Shown here: piece after piece, positions 26,641 through 42,230 of the stretch
Position numbering within the stretch: position 1 is the stretch's first letter
Layout: each line of letters begins with the position of its first letter
Assembly (NCBI GenBank): GCA_947034895.1
Contig: OX344763.1
Coordinates: 27,403,025-27,467,024 of the forward strand
DNA length: 64,000 nucleotides
Reading direction: 5' to 3'
Source of the DNA: Rhytidiadelphus loreus
Taxonomy: Eukaryota > Streptophyta > Bryopsida > Hypnales > Hylocomiaceae
The notes under the pieces: model-generated
The model's input: the letters and a program-made list of their open reading frames with translations, nothing else
Told to the model about the DNA's origin: nothing
Databases searched by the model: none
Made by a program: the position numbers and the translations under genes

Positions 26641-27270
26641 TCATTCATCGGACACTACTAGTCCTCAATGCTTTTATTGGGTGAAATGAATGGTTTCAAA
26701 TGGTTCTATCTTACTAAAGTAATTGCTTGTAGATCAAAAAAATAGATTCGTACCTTGAATTGTACAACCTCAGTCCATGAGAGTCTACGGTGGATTTTGG
26801 ATGTATCTAATTTCATCATCACTTTGAAAATTCATAGTTTATTTCCATGGGGTCCCAAAAATGCATTTTCAAAAGATAATTTGGAATTCCCTTTTGACTA
26901 TCTATACAACCCAATAGAAGCTTATAGAGTTCAACAGCAGGAAATATGTTCAAAGCCTCAAGTTGGATGTTTTGTTAGGTGTGGTTATTTAAAGTACCTG
27001 TGAGTAAATGTAGCCTATTCGTAACTAAGACATGCACATAACATTATTGAACTTCAAGGCAAGGGTCCTTTTGCTTCTCATTAGTGAAGGCTCTTTTTAG
27101 TGTAGAAATTCTTGAATTCACTTTGTCACCATCATCCAGAACATTGATTTTGACTACTAACTCAACCTAATGCAACCCAAATCTCATTTATTGGAAAAAG
27201 GTTCTCATAGGTTGATGTGAGACTGGAATGGGTCATTCCCTAGGTACCTATGGCATAAGTACTTATTTTA
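26641..27270. repeat. Repeat X, copy 3
   Basis: Matches 3360-3900 and 8040-9100 (AAAGTAATTGC...GTAGAT, CAATAGAAGCTTATAGAGTT, TTGATTTTGACTACTAACTC). As in block A, it precedes the reductase gene. Confidence 0.7.
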
Positions 27271-27412
27271 GACAAGCACTTTGTTGTAATTTTTTAGGTT
27301 GACCTATTGTAGACAATAATAGGATGCACTATTCATTGAGAAAAATTCTCTCTTTGTACCTTCCTGTCCACTCATCTCTCTTCCCTCTATGCATAGAAAG
27401 AAGTGCCAAAAC

Positions 27413-27825
27413 TAAGGTAGTATGCTCTAAAAGCCCCTGCCTTCTATAAACCGCCTCTATTTTGGGGTGAAGAATGGAGACATGGTGATCCTTAAATGGA
27501 CCAATCTAGCAATTAAATGCATTGAGAAAAAATTATTTTTCTATTGCAAGAGCCAATCATTGCTTTTGATTTTTGCACATCTGTTTACAAATTGCAAGTG
27601 GACACATTTTGGAAGACCTATGGTCACAAATAGGTGCCTATGCCCTGAATCTTTGAAAATTTATAAGTAATTCAAAAATGCTTGGAAAAATACAAAACCA
27701 CTTGTGTCAGTTTCCACATCCATTTTTCTTTCTCCGAAAAATGATCTAAAAATAATTCTCTCCACGTAAGCCTATGAAAAAGGCGAACTAGCTCTTAAAT
27801 GGTCGCTATTAGAGCATACTAATTA
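27413..27825. mobile_element. MITE, TAAGGTAGTATGC family, copy 2
   Basis: 413 bp. Begins TAAGGTAGTATGCTCTAAAA and ends with an imperfect inverse at 27804-27825. The interior is about as similar to 315-728 as the flanks of the duplicated block are. A second start motif TAAGGTAGTATGCTGTTAAA begins at 27824, as though another member inserted at its right end; no matching far end was found. Confidence 0.75.
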
Positions 27826-28330
27826 AGGTAGTATGCTGTTAAATGGCACTTGACCTTAAAGCGCCATCTAGAAGGTTTGTACATTTAGAATTTCAGTTAT
27901 GTACCTATTTGGATGGAGGGCTTTTAGAAACGAACTTTGACCCTTAATAACTTTTGCATACAATATCCAAATGTGACGTTCTTTGGTACTTTGGAACCTC
28001 CTTTCACTTGCCAACATGAATATGTGAAAATTTGACCAATTTCATAATAGCAACTAGGCTCAGTAGTAAAAAGTGACGGTTTTGGGTGTACCCACCTTAC
28101 CTTAAATGGAGCAAGTGAGTCTATGAAACCAGAATGGGTCCAAATAACAAAACCACAATAACCTTCAAATAAAATATTCATTATTGGGAATTTTTTTTTT
28201 CTTTGCATTCTTCCTCATCCTTATGTTTGCACAATATTGAGCTCCATTTCTCAACAAATTTCCCATATCCTAAAGGCTGAAATGCTTAAGTTATCAGGAA
28301 TAGGTACTTCTAAACTTATCTTGTTTTGTT
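27826..28330. other. Intergenic DNA upstream of AER-B block
   Basis: No gene recognised. It begins with the extra MITE-like start described for 27413-27825. The rest is unique in the window. Confidence 0.45.
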
Positions 28331-29428
28331 TTTTCCTGTCATAGACTGGTTTACCCTATCTCTCTGTCAGCAGAGGTAATCACACAGGAAATCACTCAAG
28401 AAAGTGTTCAATTGCCAGACTGAATTATTTTAGTTTCCTCTCGGCTTGGGATCCTCCGCTTGGCAGCTATGCTATCATTGTCTCCTTTTTTCGTTCCTGT
28501 TGTATGCCTGAGCTCAACATCAATGAATTTCGCACACTCCAACTGAAGTCTCTGGCTCATCAGAACCTTGATTCCCCGCCAGGTTCTGTTTTCTTCGTCA
28601 ACAACGGCTGAAGATTTGCCGGGCATATTTCGAGAGAGCGCTTCTTACTTGCAGCTCCATCACGTAAGGATCTGTCTCAGCTTACTCTCAATCTTTCTCT
28701 TGCGCATGCATTTTCCATTGCCTTGCTCCGTGCAATACATTCTTAAGAGCTCCCTCAACACCCTGGAAATAAGAATCTGGATTCGTTTTGTAAACACAAT
28801 CTGGAGGTTCTCTCCGGTGGGTGATACCCAAAGTAACAACAAGAAGACATAGACTAGGTTCTTTTCGTGTACACTCTTGAGCTCATCTTTGGTGGTAGGG
28901 ACCAAAAGGTAGAAGAGTAGACAATTAGATTCTTTTTGTGCACAATCTGAAACTCATTGCAGGACGGTGGGAGGCTCCAAAAGCCAGAATTAGTTGGAAG
29001 ACAATTAGATTCTGTTTGTGCACAATCTTGAGCTCATCGCAGGTGGGAGGCTCCAAAAGCAACAAGAGGAAGAAACCTAAATTCTTTTTCTGCAGGAAAG
29101 AGGCTCGAAACTCTTTAGGAAGAAGACACCTAGATTCTTTTTGCGCACAATCTTGAGCTGGATCATTGCACTCAGTTGGGTGGTCCCGAAAGCAACAAAA
29201 CGAAGACATCTTGATTCTTTTTTTGTGTTTTGCGCAATCTTGAGTGATCTCATTTGTAGGAGGTAGGAGGTACTCCAAGCGACAGAAAAGAGGGACAAGC
29301 GTTGGCCTCCCACGTGACTGGAGTGTGAAATCCGAGTGAGTTTGATCTCCAAGCTGCTGGAGAATTAATGGTCAGTTGTGTGCATCTGTCTGTCTGTCTG
29401 TCTGTGCAGGAAGTAGAAGTTGGGAAGC
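28331..29428 (+). promoter_or_regulatory. AER-B upstream region with expanded minisatellite
   Basis: Shared with the AER-A upstream region but about 350 bp longer. The extra length is a degenerate tandem array of 53-80 bp units starting at 28780, 28858, 28928, 29008, 29080, 29133 and 29213, each with a GATTCTTTTT-like start. Most continue into TGCACAATCTTGAGCTC and GGTGGGAGGCTCC. The CTGT run and GTGCAG before the ATG are conserved. Confidence 0.7.
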
Positions 29429-32304
<2,876 letters not shown>

Positions 32305-32629
32305 GTCTATCGCACTAAAGGCTTTACTATATGTCTAGCTACTGAGGTCGAGGCTGCTAGAAGCTTGAGAAACTATCCCGCAAAGTAGTCCTCCACGTCT
32401 TCAAGGAATGGAGGGCATTTTGCGTGTAATATCTGTAGCAAAGTATGTACATTTTGATCGAGGTACTCGGAAAGGGACAGTTTATGGACTTAATTTAATC
32501 AAGTATGCTTCACATTGTACATATCATAGTAACCTTGTGGAGAGACGGAACATTGAAGGCAAGTCAAGAACTCTTTACTGCTATTAGTGCATATAGTTAA
32601 ACTATTTTGTTTATGTCAAATTATTAACC

Positions 32630-33607
32630 TTAACCCTAGACCGCCCATGGCTGTTTTGGATAAAAAACATCCTAGCTTTTTGAAGTGTTATAAATCTAAA
32701 TGTGACTGAGTAATAAAGATCTTAATCGTACAATCATGTAGTAAACATGTTGTAGATGTCATGAATCAAATTTGAAGTCATTTGACCATATAGATTGCAG
32801 GATTATAATGTTTTAGTGTTTAAAAAGAATGCTGAAATTTTCCTAAAAACACATTTAGAGGTCAAATTTGATTTCTAAACCTAATGAAATGAAAAAACTT
32901 TAAACTACAAAGTGATTCAAAACCAGGATACAAACACATTGGTGAAAAAAAATATCATTCAATTGACTCAATGTGTTTGCAAAATGGCTTGCAAATGTCA
33001 AAAATAGGCAAGAAAAGTTGCAAAAAACACATCTAGGGCTGAACCGCCTTCTACTAAAATGCTTCTCAGTCATTCATAAATTCTTGTATTGATATGAAAA
33101 TTTAGCCACCCAAACTAGACTAGTATGCGCAACTTTCACAATTTTTATTTATTGAAAATGGACATTTTATGAAGAAGATACAAGCCGCCGAAGTTCACTA
33201 TAGTCCATAAATGGCGGGATTTTGAATTTCGAATTGCTCCCAAACATTCAAAACAACTTGGATTGACATGAAAATTTCACCACAATAACTAGAATTCAAG
33301 GGAAACACAACGCAACAAATTTTATTGAAATCAAACATTGGATGAAGGAGATACAAGCCCCTGAAGTTGCAGCCATGAAGTGCACTTTGGTGAATCAAAT
33401 TGAGCCTGTGAACTTTGATTGGCTTCCTGAAAATCATTACCTCTTGGATTGATCTAAAAATTTTAACACACAAACTAGAAGAAAAGGCACAACTTTTCCA
33501 ACAAGTTTTATTAAATTTGGACATCGGATGCAAAAGTTACAGTACTTTGAATTTAACTTAAAACTATGTGAGGACACTTTTTGTCCTCTTGGGCGGTCTA
33601 GGGTTAA
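32630..33607 (-). mobile_element. TTAA-flanked piggyBac-like MITE, family 1 copy 2
   Basis: 978 bp, full-length and inverted relative to 12845-13823, with the same 18-bp ends (TTAACCCTAGACCGCCCA) and TTAA on both sides. Only scattered substitutions and small indels separate the copies. It lies about 100 bp beyond the end of the reductase duplication. No coding frame. Confidence 0.87.
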
Positions 33608-33690
33608 GTAATAGAGACTTGTAAACTACACCTGTTTCAGCTATGCAGTTCACGAAAAACTTGTCTCAATCCTAATGAGTGGTGATGAGT

Positions 33691-33927
33691 CTACAGATAT
33701 AGAAACAGAGGATTAAATTGTTGTTTCAGTTCAATGAAATCCTTGATGGTGTCGTCCACAGACTTGAGAGTGACCAAGAAAAGGAGAAGAAAGAAATCAC
33801 TCCAGGCTAAGGTGAAGAAGAAAACTTCCTTGAAATTTGCGAGTTTTGCGACAGGAATGATGAGGGCGGCACTAATCCACAGCCCCACCCACAGCCCTGC
33901 TACCCCGGCTAAAGTTTCGTGAAACAT
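33691..33927 (-). CDS. Possible small membrane protein or gene fragment
   Basis: A 78-codon frame starting MFHETLAGVAGLWVGLWISA, with two hydrophobic segments (about residues 7-27 and 35-54) and a charged tail containing SVDDTIKDFIEL. Base composition is less AT-biased than the surroundings. No homologue is recognised. It may be an exon or remnant, or chance. Confidence 0.25.
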   Translation of the reverse strand: MFHETLAGVAGLWVGLWISAALIIPVAKLANFKEVFFFTLAWSDFFLLLFLVTLKSVDDTIKDFIELKQQFNPLFLYL

Positions 33928-33929
33928 TC

Positions 33930-35660
33930 AGCTACTCTCTCGAAACATGATTACAAATCTACTTCCTGTCAACACTGATGCATATGACATTCCTTGAGAA
34001 GCCCTTTGCTGCACCTGAGAATCCAAATCCATCTTTTTAACTCTATCAAACCTTTCACGAAAGTTTGTGCGATTTGTAAGTTAGTACGTTTGTATCTTTC
34101 GCTAATGTTTCCTTAAAGTTCATATCTTGCTATTAATATTAAGTAATAGCAACATGAGTTGAATGGATGCAAAAGGGTGTTGTTTAATGAATTTCAAGTT
34201 TAGAAGGTGAGCTGATTTTGGATAGTTCTATGAAAATTGAATCTCAAACAAAGGATGCAGACTTACATAGCTTATGTAATGTTATGGTATATACAGAATG
34301 AATTAGTTCAGAACTTTACAAAATTCAAAAAAAAATGGTTAGTATAGCCATAGCACATGTTAAAATTAGATTGAGTTTTTCCTCCTCACGTGATGAGATC
34401 ATTCAACCTTGCATATAACTTGGGCCTTGGGATAAACCAAATTTTTTACTTTCTCAAATTGCAATGTCAACTTGTCAGTTGTGAAAAATCAATCAAAACA
34501 CTTGAGGATTACATTGAGATACAAGTTGTAGAACATGCTTGGTATACATATTGGTGACCTTTGGATACAATCAAAAATGTAACATGCACCCCTTGGCAAA
34601 AATAATTGTCTTTGATAGTTCTCATTTGAATTTTGAAATGAAAAACTAGAAGATAGATAACGAAGTAGCAATATGCCATGGATATATTAGAATAAGTCCC
34701 TATTGCATTAGAAAAAAAGCAAGAAAATCAAGTTGTTTGGATGTTAGTATATGTATACCAAGCATCAATTCATTTTTTTGTTGATGTTGAAAAAGTGTAG
34801 TTTTTTGGAGTTTAATAAACATATTTGAAGCATTGTAACTATCAGCTTGCTATGTGATATTTACTTGGAAAGGTAATAACAGGTGATCTCAAATATTGTG
34901 ATGTGTTCTATTGACTTCAACGAGCTACTAATTGATCCTTGCACCTCATTCAAAGCTTAGTTTATATGTTGCAATTACTTTAGATGTACTCTAACGTTAG
35001 GGTTGTTGTGAGTTGATGTGGAACCACAAATTCTTTAACTTGTAGTTGGATTCCAAGGGAGTGCTTGATAGTTAGCACCCTAATAAGCTTATGAACTTCC
35101 ATTGCATTAGGGTTTCAAGTGGCTTAATGAATTTTTATGTGATATGTGAATTCCTTGTCTTCTCCTATCGTCTATGTGGAAACCTAAACATCATCTTTTA
35201 GCCTTTTGAGAGTAGCAATCCGAATTCAATTGTACTTAAAAGACTAGTTGACCTAGATTTGATAATGTTGTGGAGTTTCATTTTCATGTGAGGTTGTTTC
35301 ATACATCCTACATAAAGATGACATGGCAATGCAAATTAAAGAATTTACTTTTGAGCAATATTTGCTTTGTCTAAGTGCTTACATAGAAAATGATAAGAAC
35401 TTCAATTTATTCTTTCATTCTATATAGACTAGACTTGACAAAATTGGTGAGAGTGATTTTGCCTAGAACCTTTAGGCAAAAGATGTTGAATATAACAAAA
35501 TGCTCGTTGATTACTTTTGACTAGCCATGAGACGCAATTATAAAAGTAACATGCACCCCTTGGCAAAAAAATTGTACTTGGTGATTCACTTGACCTTTCA
35601 CATGCCATAATTGTTCATTGAAGCATGTATGTCCTTCATGAACCTCTCAAGTCAAATAAG
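33930..35660. other. Intergenic DNA, nothing recognised
   Basis: AT-rich; short open frames only. No terminal repeats or RNA gene seen. Confidence 0.5.
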
Positions 35661-35671
35661 TCCTTACTAAC

Positions 35672-35880
35672 AATTCATGCGCTTGCAAAAAAAAATTATT
35701 TTTCTAACCAAAGCTTGTTACAAACCTTGCATAAATCTAGCAATTCATGCACTTGCAGAAAAACTATTTTTGTCACCAAAGCTTGTTGCAAGCCTTGCAT
35801 AAATCTAACAATTCATATGTTTGCAAAAAAAATAAATTTTGTCAGTACACAACTTGTTGCAAACCTTGTATAAATTTGTT
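35672..35880. repeat. Three-unit 67-bp tandem repeat
   Basis: Three units start near 35672, 35738 and 35806. Each runs from CAATTCATGC-like sequence followed by CTTGCA and an A-run, through CAAAGCTTGTTGCAA, to CCTTGCATAAATCT. An open frame runs across them by chance of repeat length. Confidence 0.85.
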
Positions 35881-36093
35881 TGAAATGAGTGTATTAATAA
35901 CAAATTTTTGTTAAGCACAAACCATTGAGAATCCTGTTGGAAATAACGCACCTCCAAAATCTAAAATCCTTGCAGCAAAATAATGCAGATCCTTGTGAAG
36001 GAGGAGCCGTTTGGGATGCGGCAGCAGGAAGGGAGTCTGTTCTAAACTTCGATCACCTGCTTGCGTCTGAAGCTTTCTGACTGATGGTCTCCA

Positions 36094-38169
36094 ATGCCGA
36101 GGTTTCTTCCTTGGATGTGCTCCAATGTCGAGCTCGACGACCTGCAAGACCAGATGCAAAAGCTTCTGGAGAAGCAGAACTTCATCACCACATGGGACCC
36201 GGAGACGATGCTCCCGCCACACACAGACGTCATTTTGGAGGCGAACGATGGAAGGCTCGTCCACGCTCACAAAGCCATACTGGTAAGACGGATCGAAACC
36301 ACAACTAAACGCCGGAAACAACTTGATAATTGGCTACCCTTGAGTAAGTTTACCTATAAAATTTTCTCATTTCTCAAGACAAATTTCATAATCAGGCAAG
36401 TCTAGTGATGAAGGCAACCCATGTCACTTTTGCATTATTTAGATTGTCATCCATAATTTCTTTTCCTCATTCTATGCAATTGATGAGGTCTATCACAATT
36501 ACCAATTGAAGAAGAAGACAGATTTGAGTCAAAGGTATCTACAAACCTAATTCTGGACCCTTTCTAAAATCGACCCTTGTATGTTTTTGCCTAAAATGTA
36601 CTCCCAATATTCATGAGTCTAGGGTCAGTTTTAGAAACAACTATTTTCATTACTTTGAAAATTCATACTTTATTCATCTTGTGTCCAATAAATGAGTAAG
36701 AAGGGAATCTAGTGTAATATTTTAACTTGCAATAGGATCCAACCAAAAATTAGTCAATTTGATAATAGGAACAATATGTGCTCAATTGCTTACTTAGATA
36801 TATGTAGGTGTAGTTATTTTATGTCCAATAAAACTATCCAACCTCCCAACAATTGAGCATTTTCTAGTCCATTACTACCATAAAAGACACAACTTTGTTT
36901 ATAGCTAATCTAATTCTAACATTATCCTAGAAGTTTGATACTTATTTCATCTTGTGTCTCCACTTTCACCTTGAATGTGAACTTGAAAGCATTTCATCAT
37001 TCAATGAAATACGCCTTATCCCACTAGACTAGTTATATTATTATACCCCTACACTAATAGAAAAAGAGGTTTTGACACAAGTGTCAAGGCTTGGTGCCAA
37101 AGGTCCATATAGGCACCAAAACTTGTAGTAAAACCTCATACAAAACTAGTTGTAACCTTTGCAACCAAAAGAAAGGTTCTAACTTGTTCTTTAAGATTGA
37201 CATTAGAGTAGCTTAGTTGCACTTTATATTTCTAAGGATAAACCATTCCATTCCATTGAACAACTTTACAAATCCAGACCATAATTCTAAATCCTAGTTG
37301 TCATACTTTGATGGGAGCGCAAAATGGAGAGGCTTGACTACTTATTATGCATCAGAAATAGTAACACTCCACACTTTCAATGCTTGGCTAGCACCTAGTG
37401 AACTTCAACTACATAACTTTCTCCAATTGCTCCATTGTCACATGGTACAATGCAGGTGTAAAAAAGGAGAGTCACACACACTGAGGGAACCATAGATTTA
37501 CAAGAGTTGTCGATCTTGTCTTAGTTCAGAGGAGAGGATTCTCTACAATATAACTGACTTTGGCCTACAAAGACTTTGTTTGTTATCTAGTGCAGATAGT
37601 AGCTTGTACTCCAACACAAATTCTAAATTCCTTTGAGCTTTAAGGTTTGAATAATTCCAAATCTAAGTATGGCATGGAACTTGTTCTTACAGATGGGGAA
37701 ATCCGTGACGTTCAAGAACATGTTTGCAGCCATGAAGGATGTGGTGAACCCTCAGATGGTGAAGATGGACATTGAGCATGCAGCCCTAGAGGCCTTCATC
37801 CACTTCTTCTACACCGGGTTTGTGAAGGATGAGGTGATGAATGAGCTTGCCGACAAATTGCTACGTGCCTCGGACAAGTATGGCATCGGGCTGTTGCACG
37901 ATCTTTGCCAAGAGAAGCTGATGAAGTCCATTCACCCAGACCGCGTCTTCGAGTTCTTCCTGCTTGGCAACAAGTGCCGTGCGGACCAACTCGTGCATGC
38001 CATCGTTGGCTTCGTAGCCAACAATTACACCGATATCTCGGAAATCCATGGATACGACAACTTCCTCAAGGATGACCCCACATTGGTTGCCAAGCTCTGC
38101 AATGGGGTCGTCAAGCGGCTCAAGGGGAAGATGGTGACAGTCGAGCACCACAAAGCACCGCCACCATGA
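36094..38169 (+). CDS. BTB/POZ domain protein
   Basis: A small BTB/POZ protein. BTB domains dimerise and often bind CUL3 as substrate adaptors of ubiquitin ligases; whether this one does is inferred from the family. Two exons, 36094-36282 and 37693-38169, with a 1410-bp GT-AG intron, give 221 aa. Residues 11-28 (VELDDLQDQMQKLLEKQ) look like a short coiled coil. BTB begins around HTDVILEANDGRLVHAHKAI (43-62), is split by the intron, and continues with GKSVTFKNMF, the AFIHFFYTGFV strand-helix and a helical BACK-like tail (DKYGIGLLHDLCQEKL) to about residue 200. It resembles plant proteins of the At4g08455/At1g21780 type. The start is the first ATG giving the coiled coil; an upstream exon cannot be excluded. 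Coding GC is clearly above the flanks. Confidence 0.88.
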
Positions 38170-39440
38170 CGCCGGAAACGACCTTTTTAGGAAGGATTGG
38201 ATTAGGTTGTATAGAAGGAAATTCCAGAAATTGAATGCATTTTGAGGAAGGCTTGTCAGGCATTACTTCACTTACAAGAGAAGTAAAATGTTAAGTAAAC
38301 TAGTTAGAGTGTATTGCATGAAATTGAACGATATTAAGCATTGCGTACAATTGAAACTAGTGCAACCCTGCTCTAGCCACATAAAATTTAGACAATATAA
38401 TATTACCACATTTGAAAAATATCAAATTTTTGAAATGTGTATTTGATGTAGAAAATCTAATGAAGTTTGGTCAAGTTTAGACATGAAATGTCCTTTCAGA
38501 GTTAAGGTCCTCCCTCCCTACACAAGTTGTTGGGTCCAACCTTTGTAGGGATACCGAGTTGAAATCCAAATCCAATTACAGTCTAATCTAGTTCATTTAA
38601 GTTTTTCAAGATCCCATGTATTAATTGTAATTGAAAGTCCTACCACAAGATGGATTTGAATGACATTTTAGAGACTAGCTACTGACTGAATTAAAGACTT
38701 TGTTGTGGAATGATGATTGAAGAACCATATTAATGGTTCTTTCTTTTATCCAACCACAAGTAGCAAAAAAAAAACTCACTTGTACTTGCATGCGGCTACA
38801 AGATGAGATTTTTGAACCGTCTAAACCACACTTTCCAACATATTTGCCTTTGTAGGGAGATCAAGCTTAGGTAGGATAAATCCCTATATGTAGTTGAAAC
38901 TTGTGCAATTTTCTCAATTCTTTAAGTACAATTAGCCATTCCATCTCAAGGTGCATGTTGTGGGTGCACAAAGCATATATTGTCCCGTGCATTCATTAAA
39001 GTTGTGTAGCCGCTTGCCAATTTTCATGACCAATCACAACTTCTGCAAACCCTAGTGCACATGAGCATAGAGAGCATCCATAGAAGACAAACTCCATCTC
39101 ATGATCCTACCCAAGCAAGGCAGGAACGCTTACACACTCGTGCTCAATGACCTTAGATTGGTGAAACCAATAAAATGGAATACCATATCCTAAACAATTC
39201 AAAACCAATAAAAAAACCACCCTAACATCATAAAAATAAAAAAACAAAAAAAGTGCTGCAATTTTAATTTGATAATAAGTCACTCTAAGATGGATTATGC
39301 TTCACACGTGATCTACATTGCATGCCAAATTTTCTTCCTACGAGGAGCAAGCAACTCTGGAACTCTAGAACGTGGAGCATGAGGAGAACAACAACCCAAA
39401 ACTCTCTGCCCACCAAGTAGCTTAAGTAAAAGCTCAAGTT
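38170..39440. other. Intergenic DNA after BTB gene
   Basis: 3' flank of the BTB gene, then AT-rich sequence without recognisable features. Confidence 0.5.
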
Positions 39441-39900
39441 TTTCTTCCCACGAAGCACTTTCATTGCCCTAAACGCACTTTCCCCAACAGTTCCAGCATC
39501 CCTTTCCGTCGTCTCGATCGCTTCGTCACGTCCGTCCCGCTTTCCAGTGGAGCATCCTCCAATCTCAGCTGCAAATTCAATTCAAAAGTTGGCCCCTCAA
39601 TCTTATCAATTGCCTGATGTGAAAACCATTCCCGAAAAGGAACTTGATCACCACTGCAATTACTACGGAGTCATTAGTCCACTAGGTGCATTTCGAAACA
39701 CGGAGTACCATATATTCTTTCGACGAAGCACTTCACTTACTGCAAGCAGACGGAAGGGAAAACCAACCAACCCAACCTCATTACCTCAACCCAACCCCCC
39801 GCCGCTGAGCGCCGTAGCAACTTGGTGTGAGGGAAGCTATAAAAATAGAACCTTGCTAAAATTGAGAGGACCTGGAGGACTCCCATCCGACTAAAGCTTA
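39441..39900 (+). pseudogene. Coding-like, GC-richer stretch (unidentified)
   Basis: A serine/arginine-rich frame from about 39445 (PKRTFPNSSSIPFRRLDRFV) resembles a plastid transit peptide in composition, and a second overlapping frame is open at 39547-39894. No domain is recognised and no supported splice structure was found. It may be a decayed first exon or a chance GC-rich patch. Confidence 0.25.
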
Positions 39901-41940
39901 AATGGTACAGTAGATGCAGGATCACCAAACGTTGTTCCTGGTGTCCTTCCTTTCTTCCTTCCTTGGAGGTTGCGCCATGCCAGCGGAAGCAAACGCTGGC
40001 CGACGGAGCTGTAAAAACTTCACTGCTGGGTGGGATTTCCTGGAAAGCTCATCCGAGAATGGAACTGTCGTCGACTGATTGACGGAAGAGCATCGACACA
40101 GCCAGTGGTCTGGCAAAGGCTTGATCTCAGGGGAAAAAAAAACACAAGCCAAGGGCACTGTTTTCAAGAATCGGAATATGATCTTGTTTGAATGCGCCTC
40201 GTGCAACCAGTCGGAAGTGTCTCTTTGTGTGCAAAAGCTGAAGAAGAATCGTGATCCAAGAGAAGAAAAAGTAGTTTGGGTGGAGTTGTCAACTCCAAAT
40301 TTTTTTTTAAAAGGAATTTTTGTTGTGCTACAGAGAATGTTTTGGAGGATTCAAGTATTAATTTCACACACTTTTCATTAGAAAAATCACCCTAGTGAGC
40401 TTCTGTGCAATATTGTTGATGATGCTTTAAACTAGGGTTATCCAATTGGGACGGTTTGACCTAATTGGCATAGGCTTTTATGACAACACCAAAGTTTCAA
40501 AGCCAAAGGTAATAACAGCAGGTGGCCTCGACGACTCTCAAAGGGCCCACATGAATCCCATGAGAAAAGGACCCCAAACCTATAGTAGCCAACCCATTTC
40601 TAACCACCAACCCATTTCCAATATATAGGTTGCTCTCTTTCTATGAAGTTGTGGCACAACTCATGGAACAATTGTAGCGCATTATGATCGGCTACAAAGC
40701 TATCAATATTGCAACTAGACCATGTCTGATTTTGCAATCAACCCATGGTCAAAAATAGAAAGGTTTATATTACCATTATAGGTTGAAGAGAATCTTCCAC
40801 TAAGATTTAAGTTACATTTTTTGTAATAAGATTCTAGAAAAATATGCAATCCTCCCAAACTCTATTTCTATACATGGGAAAAATTCCGCACTCAAAAAAC
40901 TTGCGCTCCAAATATGCTTTTTTGCTTAAGTGGTTGGATATGGATTGTCTACCCCAAGCCCTTGCAATAGGTAGAATTTGAGCACGCTAGAAAAAAAACA
41001 AGCCCGGGCCCACTCAACCACTCCAGAGTGCAAATTCAACATATCTCCACCATTGTTTGATCTTACAAGACATTGTTTCCCCTGCTCAAGAGCATTGTGA
41101 GCTATTAGGGAGGCGCCACGTGGTGTAGGGGCTAGGGTTGTCTAGAGTTGGGAGTGTGCACAAGGCTGGACTACTCTTTATAGACCTAGAAAACAAATCC
41201 AACACAAACCGCCTCCATTTCCTAAATTGAACGTCACTTTTTCTTGAATGAGTATTGGTGCAAGAGTACTGTAATAACCTTCCTCCATTTTATAGAACTT
41301 GTACAATGATGTTGACTCGATCAATGATCTCCAAAGATGGGTGGCATATAAAGAAAAAAAATAAGAGTTATGAAGATCGGTTGCCAGCAACTAAAAAGCT
41401 ACTGGATCGTCTCTCTATCAATATCCACACTGTCTACCAAATAAAGCATATCCGCACACTACCAAACACACACACAGTGTCGGTCGGTTGTTTCCAGTAC
41501 TCTTGTGGAGACTCTTTCAACACTTCGGCAGTCTGTGTCAAGAATACGGTCCCCAAAACAGCCATGTTTCTCTTTTCTGTCGTGCCACTGCAAGGCTGTT
41601 TCCCCCACACAGAGATCAGGGATCCGTGGAGGTTATAATTCAAGGAAGATTCTTCATAGTTTATTCACATCAATACTCCCCGTCGTCTGTCTTTCTCAAA
41701 TTAAAAACCGGTGTTTCTTTTCTTTGGTATTATTTTGAGACAGAGGGGAGTAACTCTTTGCAGAGAATTAAGAAATTCAGGGCAAATTCAACCGAGCAAC
41801 TGAGAATTTCCAGCCGGCGCTAACAGAAAAGAGCCACACAACATACTTAACTAATAATTTCATTTCAACAATGACTGTTTTGTTTCAATCTCTGGCCTTT
41901 GTTTTGTTTCATGAATAAGGTAGAAGGTCCAGAAACCAAC
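39901..41940. other. Intergenic DNA, nothing firmly recognised
   Basis: Mixed composition, with several overlapping short open frames (for example 41255-41638 and 41488-41823) that carry no recognisable domain. No terminal repeats seen. Confidence 0.4.
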
Positions 41941-42230
41941 CATCTAAGCCCTGGAACTGAATTTTAGGCAGGTGAAACTTCTCAAAATATTTATCAGTGA
42001 ATTTTCCTTCAAAGACAAAAGGATTTGGCATTTAACCCAAGTCGTTTCGTATTTTTTGGATCATTTTTGAATTAATTATGAAATTTTGAAGTTGAACTAC
42101 CCTAGGGCTCCAAAACCGCCCACCCCTGAAATGTACACTGTTGGTACATCAGTAAAAGCTATGAAAAAACAGCATGTACAAACTGTGTACATTTATTGGG
42201 TGGGCGGTTCTAAATGCCTGAACTGTTCTC
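41940..42230 (+). repeat. Dispersed repeat F, copy 1, with terminal hairpin
   Basis: Shares CAAGTCGTTTCGTATTTTTT and TTGTTGGTACAT-like stretches with 45062-45297 (inverted) and 50110-50310. The right end, 42114-42209, is a 96-bp hairpin: AACCGCCCACCC...ATGTACAC opposite GTGTACAT...GGGTGGGCGGTT. Probably a MITE or the end of a larger element. Confidence 0.7.

Noticed and set aside
35672..35880. CRISPR-like spaced repeats
   Set aside because: Units are contiguous degenerate tandem repeats, not short identical repeats with unique spacers, and the genome is a plant's.
36042..36321. Minus-strand frames opposite the BTB first exon
   Set aside because: Shadows of the plus-strand exon, which has a recognisable BTB sequence and valid splice site.
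37051..37160. CACTAATAGAAAAAG in the BTB intron as a CACTA element end
   Set aside because: Similar to CACTA-type termini, and nearby sequence has short inverted words, but no partner end was found in the intron.
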